This document shows, in pieces, positions 24,413 to 36,999 of a stretch of 64,000 bases of DNA. The position numbers were made by a program, and so were the translations under genes. Position 1 is the stretch's first letter. Each line of letters starts with the position of its first letter. The DNA lies in contig JALGQZ010000004.1 in the NCBI GenBank assembly GCA_023105745.1, positions 42,149,937 through 42,213,936 of the forward strand. Direction: 5' to 3'. The stretch is from Austropuccinia psidii. Taxonomy: Eukaryota > Basidiomycota > Pucciniomycetes > Pucciniales > Sphaerophragmiaceae. The notes below the pieces were generated by a model. The model saw only the letters and a program-made list of their open reading frames with translations. It did not search any database and had not been told where the DNA came from.

Positions 24413-26097
24413 TTTTATGTAAGGTTTATCTATCAAACTCTTGATATAAGTCACAAATATCAAGAGTACTATGACTATCCTCAGGAAAAAATATAATATA
24501 ATTGAATATTATAGCCACTAATTAGTATAATTATTAAAAAGAATTATATATTAAAAAAATAATAATGAATTATTGTTAAAAAAATCAATGGTAAGAAATT
24601 CTCAATAATTATAATAAATCATAAATATTCTATTATTACCATAGTCACTGAAAGTTATAATAATAATAAATATAAAATCTTTTAATGAGACAATTATATG
24701 TGGAAAACAATAATATTTGACCACTTATGAATAATATGAATATTATTTATAATACCAATATCACATAAACGGTGCAAGGATGAATCTTCTAGAGAAATTC
24801 TATGTAAAGAAACTAATACTAGATAAAAAATATATGAAAATTCAGAGAAAACTTACTTATGATATTTATTCAATACAATAATTCAAGCAAAGGCAGTTAT
24901 AGTATTGAATAATTTCTATGAGATGGAAGCATTTCAATAGATAATATTTTTAAAGAAATAAACAGATTTTGTGATAAAAATAAGATTTAAATATTTTTGT
25001 AGGAACTTTGTGGATTTAAAAGATATTTAGAATAACAATTTTATAAGATAAAATGAATTATTGGTTATTACAGAAGCATAATCTGAATTGTATTATTTCA
25101 ACTCTTAATTTATTATTTATTAATAATAAGAAAAACTGAAGAATTATTTGAATAATATAGGATTTTATATAGAATAAAATTTTACCTGTTTTGAAATTTC
25201 TGATTGATTGAATGATAATGAGGGGGAAAAACAGTGATGTAAAGGCTTCTTCTATGACCTTGGAGAAGCTCTCATGAGCAACAATTGATATGGTGTGTGT
25301 GCTCAGATTAAAGCTGAAAATCCATGCTTCAAAATAAGGTTCTTAGATGAAGGTAACTTGTTTTTAATTTCAATTTAATTTTACCAGTGTTATTCTTAAC
25401 TCCAAGTAGCTTTATTCTTTCATTTCAGTTAGTTATTTTGATTTTTAATATGAAATTAACTCATTTATATTAAATTCCATTAAATTAACAACTTAAACAT
25501 AAAATTTCAAGAAGAAAGCTCTCAAATAAGACTTTCAATTAATTTTTAAAGGAATATTCATTTTATTTAAGAGTAATTAATAAGGATATTTTCAAGGCTT
25601 AAAAAAGGATATAACTGATAAAAGATGCTTAACATTCTCTTTTTTACATAGACAACATTGGTTTCTAAGCTATGTAAAATTTTCAAGTAAAACAATTGAG
25701 AATTGGATTTTCTATGAATTTTTGAAGTTATCATTATTTTTTCATGTAAAAATAGCAATACACACAAAAGCTTAAGTTTTTATAAGTTTTGAATGCTTTT
25801 AACTTTAACTTTAAGCTCATTTAAGATTTTTTAAGCTCAATTCATCTTTGAAAGTTCTTGAAACCTTGCTTACAAGCTGAATGGAGGCATTTACCCTTTG
25901 TCAGCTTGTAATTCCTGTCTAAAGAGGGGATAAATCAGCTTCAACTTTCATATTCAATTTAATTTTAGTCTTAAATTCTGAATAAGGTTGACAATCCCTT
26001 AATACAGGAGGGAAACCTCATTTATACTCTTTCAAATCCCAAACATTGGGTGCCCTGGCTCTAATTGGCTTTTCTCCTTTGTACAACTGTGGGAACT

Positions 26098-28030
26098 CCT
26101 TTTGCATGTGATTGAAATGTGGCAGTACCTGGAGGGAGAAATCACAGGTAAATATTTTTGAATTGCTATTAGCTCCTGTGACCAAGGGTTGGAAGGGTGT
26201 ATTGCCTTCCACTTCTTAAATACTGAACAAAATTTTCCTTGGAGCTCCCAAACCAAAATAAAATTAGTAAGTGATTTACAACTGCAGAAGACTAAATTAA
26301 GCAGTCTCAGATCATACTTATTCAATATATATTAATGTAGTTAATTTCAGTAATCTGGTTAATTTGCAGATTTTAATGAAATACTTGTCTGTATGATTTT
26401 TATTTTTAGTTAAACTGGGATGAGTGTTTTCTTCTTGGTTATAAAACTGTGGTCAGATGGGTTATTTACAGTTTTCTGGAAAATTTGATTAGTTTCTATA
26501 AAGATAATTTTGTTAAGTTAAAGTTATAATAGATTAAAATAATTTATTTTGAAGGTTTGTTGTTTTTTTTAGAGTAGTTAATAATAAGATGGAATTTTAT
26601 AATTCAAATTTTAAGAGGTAAGATTATTTGATAATGGATTTTTGAAAGTGTAAGTTAATTTCAACTGGTGATAAGTAGTTTTAATTTTACTTGATCAAAT
26701 ATTTTAATAGAGTAGTAAGCGTAATCTTGGGTACTCATCAATTTTCTTTTTTTAATACTAAGATTCCACTGAGCTTAGCTACTGGGAAATTCTCAACACT
26801 GTACTTATTTTGAGCTCAGCTACTGGGAGAGTAAATTTACTATAATATACTGGACTACCTCCCATGTGAGGGCTGAATTATTCCTGTACTTATAAAGTGC
26901 AGGGGATAAAATGTGTTTTGGGGGAGAGAGCCCCTTTATTTATACCTTTTGGGAGCCCAGGGGGCCCTCCATGGGAGCTGTCTTTTTCCACTTTAATTCC
27001 TCTTGATTTAATCATGTGATTTTGTTTTTTGGTGAGGACCTTTATTGCATGGGTCAGGTGATTTAAGTTTTGGTGATAATTTCTTCTCTGCACAGCCTCT
27101 CTTTATCACATGATGACCGTTTTGTGAGCTGATTATGGAATGATATTCATGGATTTTCCTTGCTTGCATGGAATGATTTCATTTTGGCTGGGGATTTTTC
27201 TTGTGCACAGCCTTTATATTTTGTTGATGGGTGCAGTATCACATCATGACCTTGTATTTCCTTTTTGTATTTCATATTTTAGGCTTGGTAGAAGTGGCTT
27301 TTTAATTTATGCAGGTTTCATGGTTGTTTTCCTTCTTTTTGAACTTTAAAATGAGGTAAGGTGACAATTTCTTGCACCGATGAATTTACGTTTGTGTATG
27401 AGATGATGTGATTTTTTAGTTTGACACATGCTTTGCATAGTCATGTGGCTGAGATTGAAATAATAGTGTGTACTGCATTTAGCCTGTTGTACTTAGTTTT
27501 GGTTTGAATGAGGTTATTAGTGGTGTAAAGAATTTTGAGGCTGTTTCAACGTTTCAAGTGGGATTAATGTGGAAATAAGATAAGGTACTCCTGTGGCTAT
27601 GTTTTAAGTGTCTTTCAGGAATTCCATGGGGTTGAGCTTTGTATCATGTGACTTTTCTATTTTGAATTCAAGGTGGCTGTGTAATTCATGCAGTTGACAT
27701 TTTCATGCTGCATGAGTCTTGTGGCTATAGAGGGGTGTAAATCTGGGTGGGGTGTATAATTTAAAGGGTGGTACCTCATTTTTTGTAACTATTTTGCTAT
27801 ATGTAAATTAATTTTCACATAGGCATAATGAAATTGAATGTTTTATTTAAACACATACATTTCCCTTTGGATCCTGTGCCATGGTATTATGAATTAACTC
27901 CACCTTCTTGCTGAAAAACTGACCTTATGGTGAAACTTTGACTGTAAGTCTGCCTGTGGGTTGGATTTACTGCTGTTATGGGGTACTATGAGCTTGAGCC
28001 TGGTGGGAAAAAAATGTATGGAATACCACA
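26098..28030 (-). mobile_element. Solo LTR, family D
   Basis: Bounded by TGTGGGAACTCC on the left and GGAATACCACA on the right, i.e. TGTGG..CCACA ends. Its left part matches the D-element LTR at 44287 (TGTGGGAACTC, then GGCAGTACCTxGAGGG). Both have a TATAAATAAAGG-type box on the minus strand (26935-26944 here). B-LTR sequence stops at TTTGTACAAC and resumes at CCACTTTC, consistent with insertion there; the five-base duplicate is degraded (ACAAC versus CCACT), so the exact ends may be off by a base or two. Confidence 0.65.
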
Positions 28031-30212
28031 CCACTTTCTTCATGAATCTTGTCCTTTTATTTATTGAAAGCCATATAGTGGCTTCAAACTAATTTAAATT
28101 GAGCTCACATAGTACTTACAGCCTTTATTGAAAATTCTTAGCAAGCTCAGTAAATATACAAAACACCTTAATTTTAATCAAATTTTTGGAAGTCTGAATA
28201 AGCCTTATGCAACTTTAAGTTTAAGCTAAAATTTAACAATTCAAAAATTTTAGTAAAAATTCTTAAATTCTGAAGTTGTACTGTGATATTTGTAAATCTT
28301 GCAAAAACATAAGAAATTACCATTTTTGGGTATAGCAACCTATGGGTATACCCTAGGTTATGTTTGGTGTGTAATCCAAAAATTACATAAGGTTTATAGA
28401 TTTGTTTATCAAAAAAAGCTCTAATTCTTTTTTGATATTTTTTATTTTAGATTCATTTGATAATTCTTGTAAGCCTTGAGGTATATTTTACATATACAAA
28501 TATTCCACAGCTAATATTAAATTAAATTTAGACCTATTCATGAACAATAAGTTGTGCATATATCCAAGATTTACCATTTTTATTTAAGAAAAGATGAATA
28601 ACCCTTGTGTGAGTAGGTAGCTCCATGGATTGAAGACCAGATTCAGATTCTACAAACAAACTCACCTAGGGTAGCTCCATATATTGAATAAGCTTAAATT
28701 AACTCTATGAGGTGGTAATATGGAAAACACTTCAGCACTGCATCAGCAATACCACAAAAGAGAGTTGTGAACAGTTTTGTTTTTCTCAATTTCATGCCAA
28801 CATAATGGGAATGTGAAAAATCCCATGTTACATATACACTAAGAATAGTTTTATGCATGTTTATTGAGCTTAAAACTAAATAATTCCTACATGAAGGTTT
28901 GGTACACCCATAGTGTATATCAGTCTTCAAGCCTGAACTACTATTTTTGATGTGCAAATAGCTAAGGGGGACAAAATAAATCAAAGAGGGCCAGGGTCCC
29001 CAACTTTTGGGACCTCTGAGGCATGGCCTGCTCCAAACCTTGGATCAATGGTTGATCTTGGAATAATTTGTCTACTAGAAGTTTTCTGGAACCTGGTTAC
29101 CATGTTAAAATCCCATCAAATCATGAGAAAATAGAAAATAAGCTGCTATTTTGAGCTGACAAGGAGGTAATGAGTTACTCTGACTCCTGTAAAAATGTCC
29201 ATTATTAATGATTTTCAATTTTTAAACCTCAAATAAGTAACTGAAGCCGCTTTTGGACTAGTATCTATATGCTTACCGCATGGAAATTGGCTGTCACTGT
29301 GTTATTTGCTTTTCTATGTAGAAATGAGGTAAGAGCTTCAAAAATTAATTAAAAATACAATTCTTCATTTATCTTCATAAACCTTCCAGGACCAATGGGG
29401 AAAGGAATAATATTTCTAAAAAAAACAATCATTACTTCATAATTAAAACCCAAATATTTACTTACAGTCCACTTTTGAGCATTCCATGTGAAGCTCGGAA
29501 TGCTCAAAAATTCACAGAAAATACAATCTGTGATGAAATTTCCAAGAACATTTATAACCTTGACACTTTAATGATTATTTCGAAATAAATAAATATTTAA
29601 AATTGTCAATACTTTATTTCCTAACCATAAATGGGTTGGTAGTCATGTGAAATGACTTAGTTGAGTAATTATGATAATCTTATGTGACAACAAGTGATTT
29701 AACCAATTATACAAGGAGGATTAATGGCTTTTTACTCACTGACTTCTTTTTTTTTTCTTAATAGAACTCCTCTGTGATCTGTTTATTACTGAAAAGAGGC
29801 CTCCTCTTGCAGTTTTTTCTAATTCATCTTATTATTCAATTATATCTTTAGTACCAAAAGTAATTATTGGTTAATAATTTTCTTAAGTGTTTTTAATCTT
29901 TCCAAATCAATAAGAAAGAAGTAAAATAATTAAAATATACTATTTCCAATAGTACTTCACTATTATCTTGTTGTATTATTGTTATAAAGAAATTTTGATC
30001 TTTTAAATCCACATTTAATCTGTCAAATCACTCTACCAATTCTTTTCAAGGTATTATTGGAGTATTAGTGAGGTTTTTCACTTAATTCCCAAGTTTTTTA
30101 TCTATCAATAGCTTTTTTCAAGAATTATATCTTTAATGCTTCTTGCAAAAGATAATTATACATTGAGATAATGTTCTATTATTAATACTTCTTGTAATTG
30201 ATTTTAGTAGAC

Positions 30213-32034
30213 TGTAAGCCTTAGAGGTAATTTCATATACCCAAAAGACCACAAATACAAAATTAACATATGAATATAAATGAAATAAGTTTATTTATAT
30301 TATTAAAATAAGAATCAAAATATAAATATAAAATTATATTCAAAATAAAAAATTTAATTACAATTTGAAAATAAAATTACATTAAATTTTGGAATTATAA
30401 AATTACATTTATACTTGAAAAAATTAAGTAAAAATGAAATTTTAACAAAATTGCAAAAATATAAATATTTTTGAAAAAAAAGGTTAAATAAAAATTATTA
30501 TAACTTTTTACCCAATAAATAAACATATAAAAATTATTTCACCATTGGATTCCTCATAAAAAATCAGGTGGGGTCACCTCTGAGTGAAATTCTTGTAACT
30601 CAACTCTAAATAAGCTTAAATTAAGTTTTAGTATTTCCAATAAAAAGTTGAAAATCCTCAAAACTTTAATTTAATTCACACCACATGTGGTGTTAACAAT
30701 CAATGTTTATGTTAAAATTGAGGTGTTGTGTTTAGTTTAGAAGTTATGAGGAATTGAAGTATTTTCAATTGAATTCAATTGAAATGTCAAAATGTGTGCA
30801 TGTATTACATAAGTGAACTTTGATTTACATATGAGGTATCAATTATTACTTTATTGTACTGTACAATTCAATTGAATTACATATGTAAATTATAAGTATA
30901 ATACATGATGAGGAATTAAAGGAAAAAAAAATTGGAAAGATTAAATTTGGGGGGGAAAGGAACTCCAGCTCTAAGGGGGAGCTAGACCCCCAAAATCCTT
31001 GCTGACAGGCGTGAGATGTCAAAATTCACGCAAAAGTTCATCACTTTTGGCCTGGAATTGAGTTACAGGGTCTGTGGACTCAATTGATGATGAGGTTTTG
31101 ATACCAACTGGGGTAGTTTTAGCTGTTGCCAAGAGGGTAAAACTACCCTTAAGATAAAACAATCATAGTAAAAACAGTTTTAACTTGTTTCTACGCCTCT
31201 TACACACATTCTGACGTGTTTTGAAGGCTCTAGACCAGGTATTGCTATAGTAATGGCTGCTTTAAGGGTCTAAAATGGCTAAAAATGGCTTAACCAGCCC
31301 TTTTTGGTCTAAACCAGTGTTCAAGATGCCATAATTGGCTTTTCTTTTGTCAGACTGTTTTTCACGACTGACAAGAGTAACTTTTACTTTTGGAGTAAGA
31401 GAATTGATGGCTATAAAAGAATGTCTTCTTTGCCCCACTTTTCTCTTCATGTTAGAATCTTTTCCTTTTATAATTAGTTTAAACATTGTTAAACCAATCA
31501 ATAAAAGATTCCAACCACCTTTCTTGAATCATTTTAAACCTTTTAACCACGTGAAAAAATTATTATAATCATTTTTTGTAACTTTTATAATCATTTTTAC
31601 CCCTGAACCACCCCAAAAGTGAATTAAAGCATCTTTCATCACTGTAAGCTTTGTCACCTTGTTTCCAAATTCACTCTGGTCACTTTTGGGCCTGTTTTCT
31701 CTTTAATATTCTTTTTAAAGACTTTATTCTTTTATTAATTGCTTGCGGTTCTTTGCTCAATTAATTCCAATTGAAATTGCTCTTGAAGAAATTTCTTTTG
31801 TAGCCTTAAATATCTCTTGTAGAGTATTTTTGGATAAATCTTTATTATTGGTAAAGCAATAAATCTTTATAATATTATTGTTTTATACTAATAAAGTTAT
31901 AAACAATAAAATTGGCGTTTTTTCTCTTAAAAATAATATTTCTTACTATTTTTAATTGATTTTTACCTTATACAAATTTTGAGGACAGGAAAAGTACTTG
32001 ATTTTTGATTGAAGTTTCATATCCACACCTTACA
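30213..32034 (+). mobile_element. Solo LTR, family A, copy 1, target duplication TAGAC
   Basis: 1822 bp from TGTAAGCCTTAGAGG to CCACACCTTACA. TAGAC is repeated exactly at 30208-30212 and 32035-32039. The other C copy keeps the uninterrupted site (GTCTA at 5220-5224, reverse complement), which confirms both boundaries. A TATAAAA box lies at 31412-31418 within CTATAAAAGAATGTCTTC. It is near-identical to 33235-35049. The ORFs inside (31262-31501, 31335-31568) recur in the second copy with altered frames and show no coding signal. Confidence 0.93.
31412..31418 (+). promoter_or_regulatory. TATA box of LTR A copy 1
   Basis: TATAAAA in a segment (ATGGCTATAAAAGAATGTC) identical in both A copies, placed about two thirds into the LTR. 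It probably marks the U3/R transition. Inferred from position and conservation only. Confidence 0.5.
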
Positions 32035-32294
32035 TAGACGGTTACTGCTTCCTGTATCAATCAGTATTAGTGTATAGCAATTAAAAGAAATAAGTAAGTA
32101 GTTAATTATTCAATTGTGGCTATAATAAATTTGTTTATTATACTTCATAAGAACATTCATAGTATGGTTGATTAATAGTAATATCCTCAAGAGCTTCATA
32201 GAAACATCTTACAAGTCTGTTTATGGCTATATCAAATGTACAAACAGCAATTTGTGGCCTTATGAGTGTTTTATACATACCTCAGAGGCTCACA

Positions 32295-33229
32295 TTACCT
32301 ACCACCAATAAAAAATTGTACTACAATTTTAAATTAAATATTATAAACCCAATTGAATTGGGGGTTATATCCCCTGTTCAACCTCTCTACTGATACCTTG
32401 CAAGAATGTAAAGCACACAATTCAGATTTTATTGAAGAACTGGCCTTCTCTCATGTCTTAATCCTCCGAGAAATGTTTGAGAATCAGGTATTTTACTTTC
32501 TGAAAGCCACTAATCTTCAATTTGTGGGTTTCTGTACCAGACTAAGTATTTGTGTTAGTTTTTCCCCTAAGTCTTCTTTCTTTAAACACTTTTAGAACCT
32601 TTTCCTCTTGACTTTGATAAAGTGGTGGTACTTCTAAGAGTGTTTCATTTCTAAAAGTAAATAATCTCTTATCACTTCAACTGTAATGCTTCAACAGACT
32701 AACAGGGAAAGCTGGATTTTTTTTTCTCCAATTCTCCTGTTAGTTCTACCTTTACTGACTTTTTTCCCATGCAGGAATTGTAGAATAAAGGGTCCTTCAA
32801 AGGAATATTTCAATTTCTTTGGAAATTCAATATTAGTAAAGCTAAAGGTTGAAACTAATATTAAGTCCACTGCTTTGACCTCTGGGGTCTTATGACTTTG
32901 ATCCAATTTCTCTTTAGATTATTTAAAAACATCATTTAGGCCTTTATTCTCATGATGAATCACTTTATCAAGAATTAATTCAAATTTTGATGATTTTGGG
33001 TGAATATCCACTAAGTCCTTATTCAAAATATCAACTGCAATTTTTGAATTCCAACCTTATTCCAAGATCTCAGGAGTCATTCCTGTTGAAGAATGGATGG
33101 AAGTCTTGTAGGCTGATTCCAATGCTGGTATAATTTTACACCAATCATGGGTAAAGCCCTCAGAATCTTCAAGTCCGATTCTATAAGCACACAATTTTTT
33201 GATCATCTCCTCAAGGATATGAATCATTA
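32295..33229 (-). pseudogene. Gypsy B Pol, integrase C-terminal half and chromodomain-like tail
   Basis: Resumes the integrase core broken at 35055 by an LTR insertion. The minus strand at 33229-33060 reads IHILEEMIKKLCAYRIGLE and then FTHDWCKIIPALESAYKTS, the helix-rich end of the core. Next come a stop and NSKIAVDILNKDLVDIHP, then VDLILVSTFSFTNIEFPKK and EGPFILQFLHG (C-terminal domain). Near 32590 are a frame-shifted KERRLRGK and remnants of the tail. At least four stops or frameshifts are visible. The pol 3' border TTGGTGGTAGGTAA precedes the LTR. Confidence 0.85.
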
Positions 33230-33234
33230 TTTCA

Positions 33235-35049
33235 TGTGAGCCTTAGAGGTATTTTTATATACCCAAAAGACCATGCATGATAAATGAAGATACAAATATA
33301 TATAAATTAAATTTATTTATATTATAAATATAAAAATTGAAATATAAATACAAATTTATATTTAAAAATCAAAATTTAATTATAATTTAAAAATAAAATT
33401 ACAATAAAATTTAAGATTATGAAATTACATTTTTACTTATAAAAATTAAGTAAAAATGAATTTTTAATAAAAATTGTGAAATTGAAATATTTTTGGTAAA
33501 AGTTTATATAAAATATATTTTAACCTTTTATCCAATAAATAAAAATAAAGGAATTATCACACCACTGGATTCCTCATAAAAAATAAAGTGGGATCACCTC
33601 TGGATGAAATTTCTGTAACTCAACTCTAAATAAGCTTAAATTAAGTTTTTAGTATTTTTTGTACAAAAGTATGAAAATCTTCAAAAACGTACTTTAATTC
33701 ACACCCCATGTGGTGTTAACCATCAATTTTTGTGTTAAAATTGAGGTGTTGTGTTTAGTTTAGAAGTTATGAGCAATTGAAGTATTTTCAATTGAATTCA
33801 ATTTAAATGTCAAAATGTGCGCATGTATTACATAATTGAACTTTAATTTACATATGAGGTATCAATTATTACAGATGTGTAATCAAAAACTCAATTGAAT
33901 TACATATGTAAATTATAATTGTATTACATAATGAAGAATGAAAGAAAAAATAAATTGGAAAGATTAATTCTGGGGGGGAAAAGACACTCTAGCCCTAAGG
34001 GGGAGCTAGACCCCCAAAATCCTTGCTGACTGGCGTGAGATGTCAAAATCCATGCAAAATTTCATTACTTTTGGCCTGGAATTGAGTCACAGGATACGTG
34101 ACTCAATTGATGATGAGGTTTTGATAACAACCAGGGTAGTTTTAACTGCTGCCAAGAGGGTAAAACTACCCTTAAGTTAAAACAATGTTAGTAAAAACAG
34201 TTTCAACTGGTTTCTATGCCTCTTAAGCACATTCTGACATTTTTTGAAGGCTCTAGACCAGGTAGTGCTATAGTAATAGCTGATTTAAGGGTCTAAAATG
34301 GCTTAAATCAGCCCCTTTTTGGTCTAAGCCATGGTTCAATGATGCCATAATTGACTTTTCTGTTGTCAGATGGTTTTTCACGACTGACAAGAATAAAGTT
34401 TATCTTTGGAGTAAGAAAACTGATGGCTATAAAAGAATGTCTTCTTTGCCCCACTTTTCTCTTCATGTTAGAATCTTTTCCTTTTATAATTGGTTTAAAC
34501 ACTGTTAAACCAATCAATAAAAGATTCCAACAACCCTTTTTAAATCATTTTAAACCTTTTAAACACATGTAAAAATTATTATAATCATTTTTTGTAACTC
34601 TTATACTCATTTTTACCCCTGAACCACTCCAAAAGTGAATTAAAGCATCTTTCATCACTGTTAACTTTGTCACTTTGTTTCAAAATTCACTCTGCTCAAT
34701 TTTGGGTGTGTTTTCTCTTTAATATTCTTTTTAAAGACTTTGTTCTTTAATTATTGCTTGCAGTCCTTTGCTCAATTAGTTCCAATTGAAATTGCTCTTG
34801 AAGAAATTTCTTTTGTAGCCTTAAATATCTCTTGTAGAGTATTTATGGATAAATCTTTACTGTTGGTAAATCAATAAATTTTTATTATATTATTTTTTTA
34901 TACTTATAAAGTTAAAAACAATAAAATTGGCGTGTTTTCTCTTTAAAAATACTATTTCTTACTATTTTTAAATAATTCTACCTTATACAAATTTTGAGGA
35001 CAGGAAAAGTACTTGATATTTTATCAAAGTTTCATATCCACACCTTACA
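33235..35049 (+). mobile_element. Solo LTR, family A, copy 2, inserted in gypsy B integrase, target duplication TTTCA
   Basis: 1815 bp from TGTGAGCCTTAGAGG to CCACACCTTACA. TTTCA is duplicated at 33230-33234 and 35050-35054. Deleting the LTR and one duplicate rejoins the integrase frame on the minus strand (GIAEM followed by IHILEEM), which is strong evidence for precise boundaries. It is opposite in orientation to its host and aligns end to end with copy 1. Confidence 0.95.
34428..34434 (+). promoter_or_regulatory. TATA box of LTR A copy 2
   Basis: TATAAAA at the same relative place as in copy 1, with identical flanks. Confidence 0.45.
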
Positions 35050-35704
35050 TTTCAGCTATTCCATAATTGTTTGAATGATAATCTTTTGAAAATGATAGTT
35101 TACTGCCCAAAATATTATTTAAGCCTGTCAATAAGGCTGAAATCAATTTTGGGTCTCTGTCACTAATAATATTTTTAAAGAGACCAGTATGAGATATAAC
35201 TCTATTACAAATTAAAAGAGCTGTATCCCTAGCTGTGTCATCTTTATGACATGGTAAAAAGATTGGAGTTTTTCTATATTTTTTCACAATAACAAGACAT
35301 GAATAGTAACCTTTCTCACCAACAGGTGGTAAGGAAGTAACCCAATCCATATAAACCGCTTCTTATGTGGTACTTGGCTCTTGGATAAGAATTATCAAGC
35401 CAAATCTTTGACCAGTAGCTTTATTTTACTTTTTACACCTGTAAAAACTATGACAGTACTAAATCACATCTTTTCTCCAAGTGGGACACAAAGCACATGT
35501 CTTAATTATTATTATTTTCCTTTCTTCAGAAAGATGTTCAGAATAGAAATTGGAATGGCACTCTAGTAATGTGTTCATTAAAATCCTACTACATAAGACC
35601 ACCACACATGTGTGTTTAGACCTGTGATATGAGATACCATAAAATAAATGGAATCTTTCATTATCATATGATCTTTCCCATATATCACCCAAGGAATTAT
35701 CCAA
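35050..35704 (-). pseudogene. Gypsy B Pol, zinc-binding domain and integrase catalytic core
   Basis: The 35459-35704 ORF holds RFHLFYGISYHR and a C-terminal stretch with ECHSNFYSEHLSEER and CALCPTWRKD, the HHCC region of integrase. The 35045-35350 ORF holds MDWVTSLPPVGEKGYYSCLV (first acidic residue), NIISDRDPKLISAL (second) and GIAEM (glutamate at the point of LTR insertion). The DDE residues are thus all recognisable, although a frameshift separates the two domains and an LTR splits the core. Confidence 0.88.
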
Positions 35705-35892
35705 AGTGCCACTTTGAAATATTTGTAAACTAGATAATTAATCAGATTACAATGCTTATATTTATTTTAGCTCTCTCTAACTTCCTCAAAGGAATGTGTC
35801 CCAGAATCTGTGATTTTAATTCCTTAAATTGGACTTTGAGGTCCTTCATTTTGAATAACATAGGTGTAATTGTCAGATTCATTGGGTAATGC

Positions 35893-36159
35893 TCATCTAG
35901 GTAAGTGAGAAGAACTCTTATTAATATTTAAAGCTTTATGTACTATGTTCATATTGCCTCTATACTCCTGTATAGCACTCTGCCCTCTTAAAATGTGTCT
36001 GTTTGGAGTTCTCAAGTTAATAAGTGATTTCATGGCATTACAATCAGTGATTAACTTCAACACACTAAAATAAAGATAATAATGAAGTTTTTCTAGAGTC
36101 CATACAAGGAAACGGCACTTCATTTTTCTTGCTCTATATCTAGCCTCAGTAGGTTTCAT
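35893..36159 (-). pseudogene. Gypsy B Pol, RNase H-like segment
   Basis: [20 protein letters not shown] and [20 protein letters not shown] followed by [13 protein letters not shown] are the Ty3-type RNase H domain (RT_RNaseH_2-like). The invariant DGLSRW-like end is altered. It is joined to the reverse transcriptase tail upstream through broken frames. Confidence 0.82.
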
Positions 36160-36254
36160 TTGTCTTAAGATAAAACAAACTTGGCCTTCATAAGGCTTTT
36201 CATTGACAATTTGAACTTTATGAAGAGCTGAACCTAAATCTTCACCATATGAGT

Positions 36255-36620
36255 CTATATATATAGCATGAAAGGAAATTTCCAGTCTGGGATTAATAAT
36301 AATGGTGCATTGGTTAAGTCATTCTTTATCTTTTCATATGACTGAATCCTTTCTTGTGGAATTTCCAAGACAGTTAGTTGATAACAAATTCTGTACAATG
36401 ATCTTGCATGGATTCCAAAATGTTTAAGGTGCTGCCTGTAATAACAAGAAGCCTTTAAGAGAAAAATCATATCTTTCTTGTTCTGGTGCATTTGTTTCAT
36501 TAATACTGCACCCACGTTGTATTTATCAACACCAAGGCTTAGTCCTGAAACTACATGTCCAAGAGCTTTTAGCTCATGAGATCTAAGATTATATTTCTCA
36601 AAGAATATTTTCATGTTCAC
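36255..36620 (-). pseudogene. Gypsy B Pol, reverse transcriptase thumb/connection remnant
   Basis: Begins at NMKIFFEKYNLRSHELKALG and runs through GHVVSGLSLGVDKYNVGAVL, ASCYYRQHLKHFGIHARSLY and [10 protein letters not shown]. These are the segments that normally follow the catalytic palm. The palm itself, with the YIDD-type motif, is missing: the protease ORF ends only ten bases upstream (36630). This copy therefore cannot encode an active reverse transcriptase. Confidence 0.85.
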
Positions 36621-36629
36621 TTGAAGAAT

Positions 36630-36977
36630 TTACTTTAGTACTAATGAAAGTCCCTCCAAGGTCAATTCAACACCATAATTATTAAGATCATCATTTTTAA
36701 GTATGAAATGTTGTGAGGTACAATTTTTCATCACAAACAATTCACCTTTCAGTTTAATACTTCCTGCAGGATGAGGAAATATCATTTCTTCTTTAAGAAG
36801 TCCCAAAGGGTGCATATCTTGGCTAGCACTACTTAGTTTTATACATAAAATGGGAATAAATTTCTCCTTCCAATCATTATAGATTTTATAAAGATAAATC
36901 CTACCATCACAAGTGCAGAATGCACCTGAGTCAAAATGTATCTTTGCTTCTTTGTTTCTTATCACAATATTAGTCAT
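36630..36977 (-). pseudogene. Gypsy B aspartic protease
   Basis: 115 codons with HFDSGAFCTC, a DSG-type aspartic protease active site, then ILCIKLSSASQDMHPLG, FPHPAGSIKLKGELFVM and NCTSQHFILKNDDLNNYG. These are in the order seen in gypsy Pol proteins of rusts. The frame is open, but it stops where reverse transcriptase should begin because of the internal deletion. Confidence 0.82.
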
Positions 36978-36999
36978 ACAAGATTACAAAGCTGTATAA

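Larger units (their letters stand above)
28468..32213 (+). mobile_element. Solo LTR, family C, inside the B LTR and itself interrupted
   Basis: Starts TGTAAGCCTTGAGGTA and ends AGAAACATCTTACA. Flanking pentamers are ATTCT (28463-28467) and AGTCT (32214-32218). The uninterrupted B LTR has AGTCT at the corresponding place (41824-41828), so the left duplicate has one substitution. Without the inserted family A LTR it is 1.92 kb, matching the 1.88 kb C copy at 5058-6938. A GGCCAGGGTCCCCAACTTTT block at 28989 is one recognisable landmark shared with that copy. Confidence 0.82.
24418..32294 (-). repeat. 3' LTR of gypsy B, split by two nested solo LTRs
   Basis: The left end is TGTAAGGTTTATC (reverse complement of GATAAACCTTACA); the right end is GAGGCTCACA at 32294, abutting the pol 3' border. 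Pieces 24418-26097, 28031-28467 and 32214-32294 line up in order with the unbroken B LTR at 44661-46757 and with the 5' LTR. Subtracting inserts and duplicated targets leaves about 2.19 kb against 2.10 kb for the solo copy. The short ORFs inside (25567-25767, 26018-26325) are not genes. Confidence 0.8.

Noticed and set aside
30213..35049. The two near-identical A copies as the 5' and 3' LTRs of one retrotransposon
   Set aside because: Each has its own exact target duplication (TAGAC and TTTCA), the sequence between them belongs to gypsy B on the opposite strand, and each interrupts a different host sequence.
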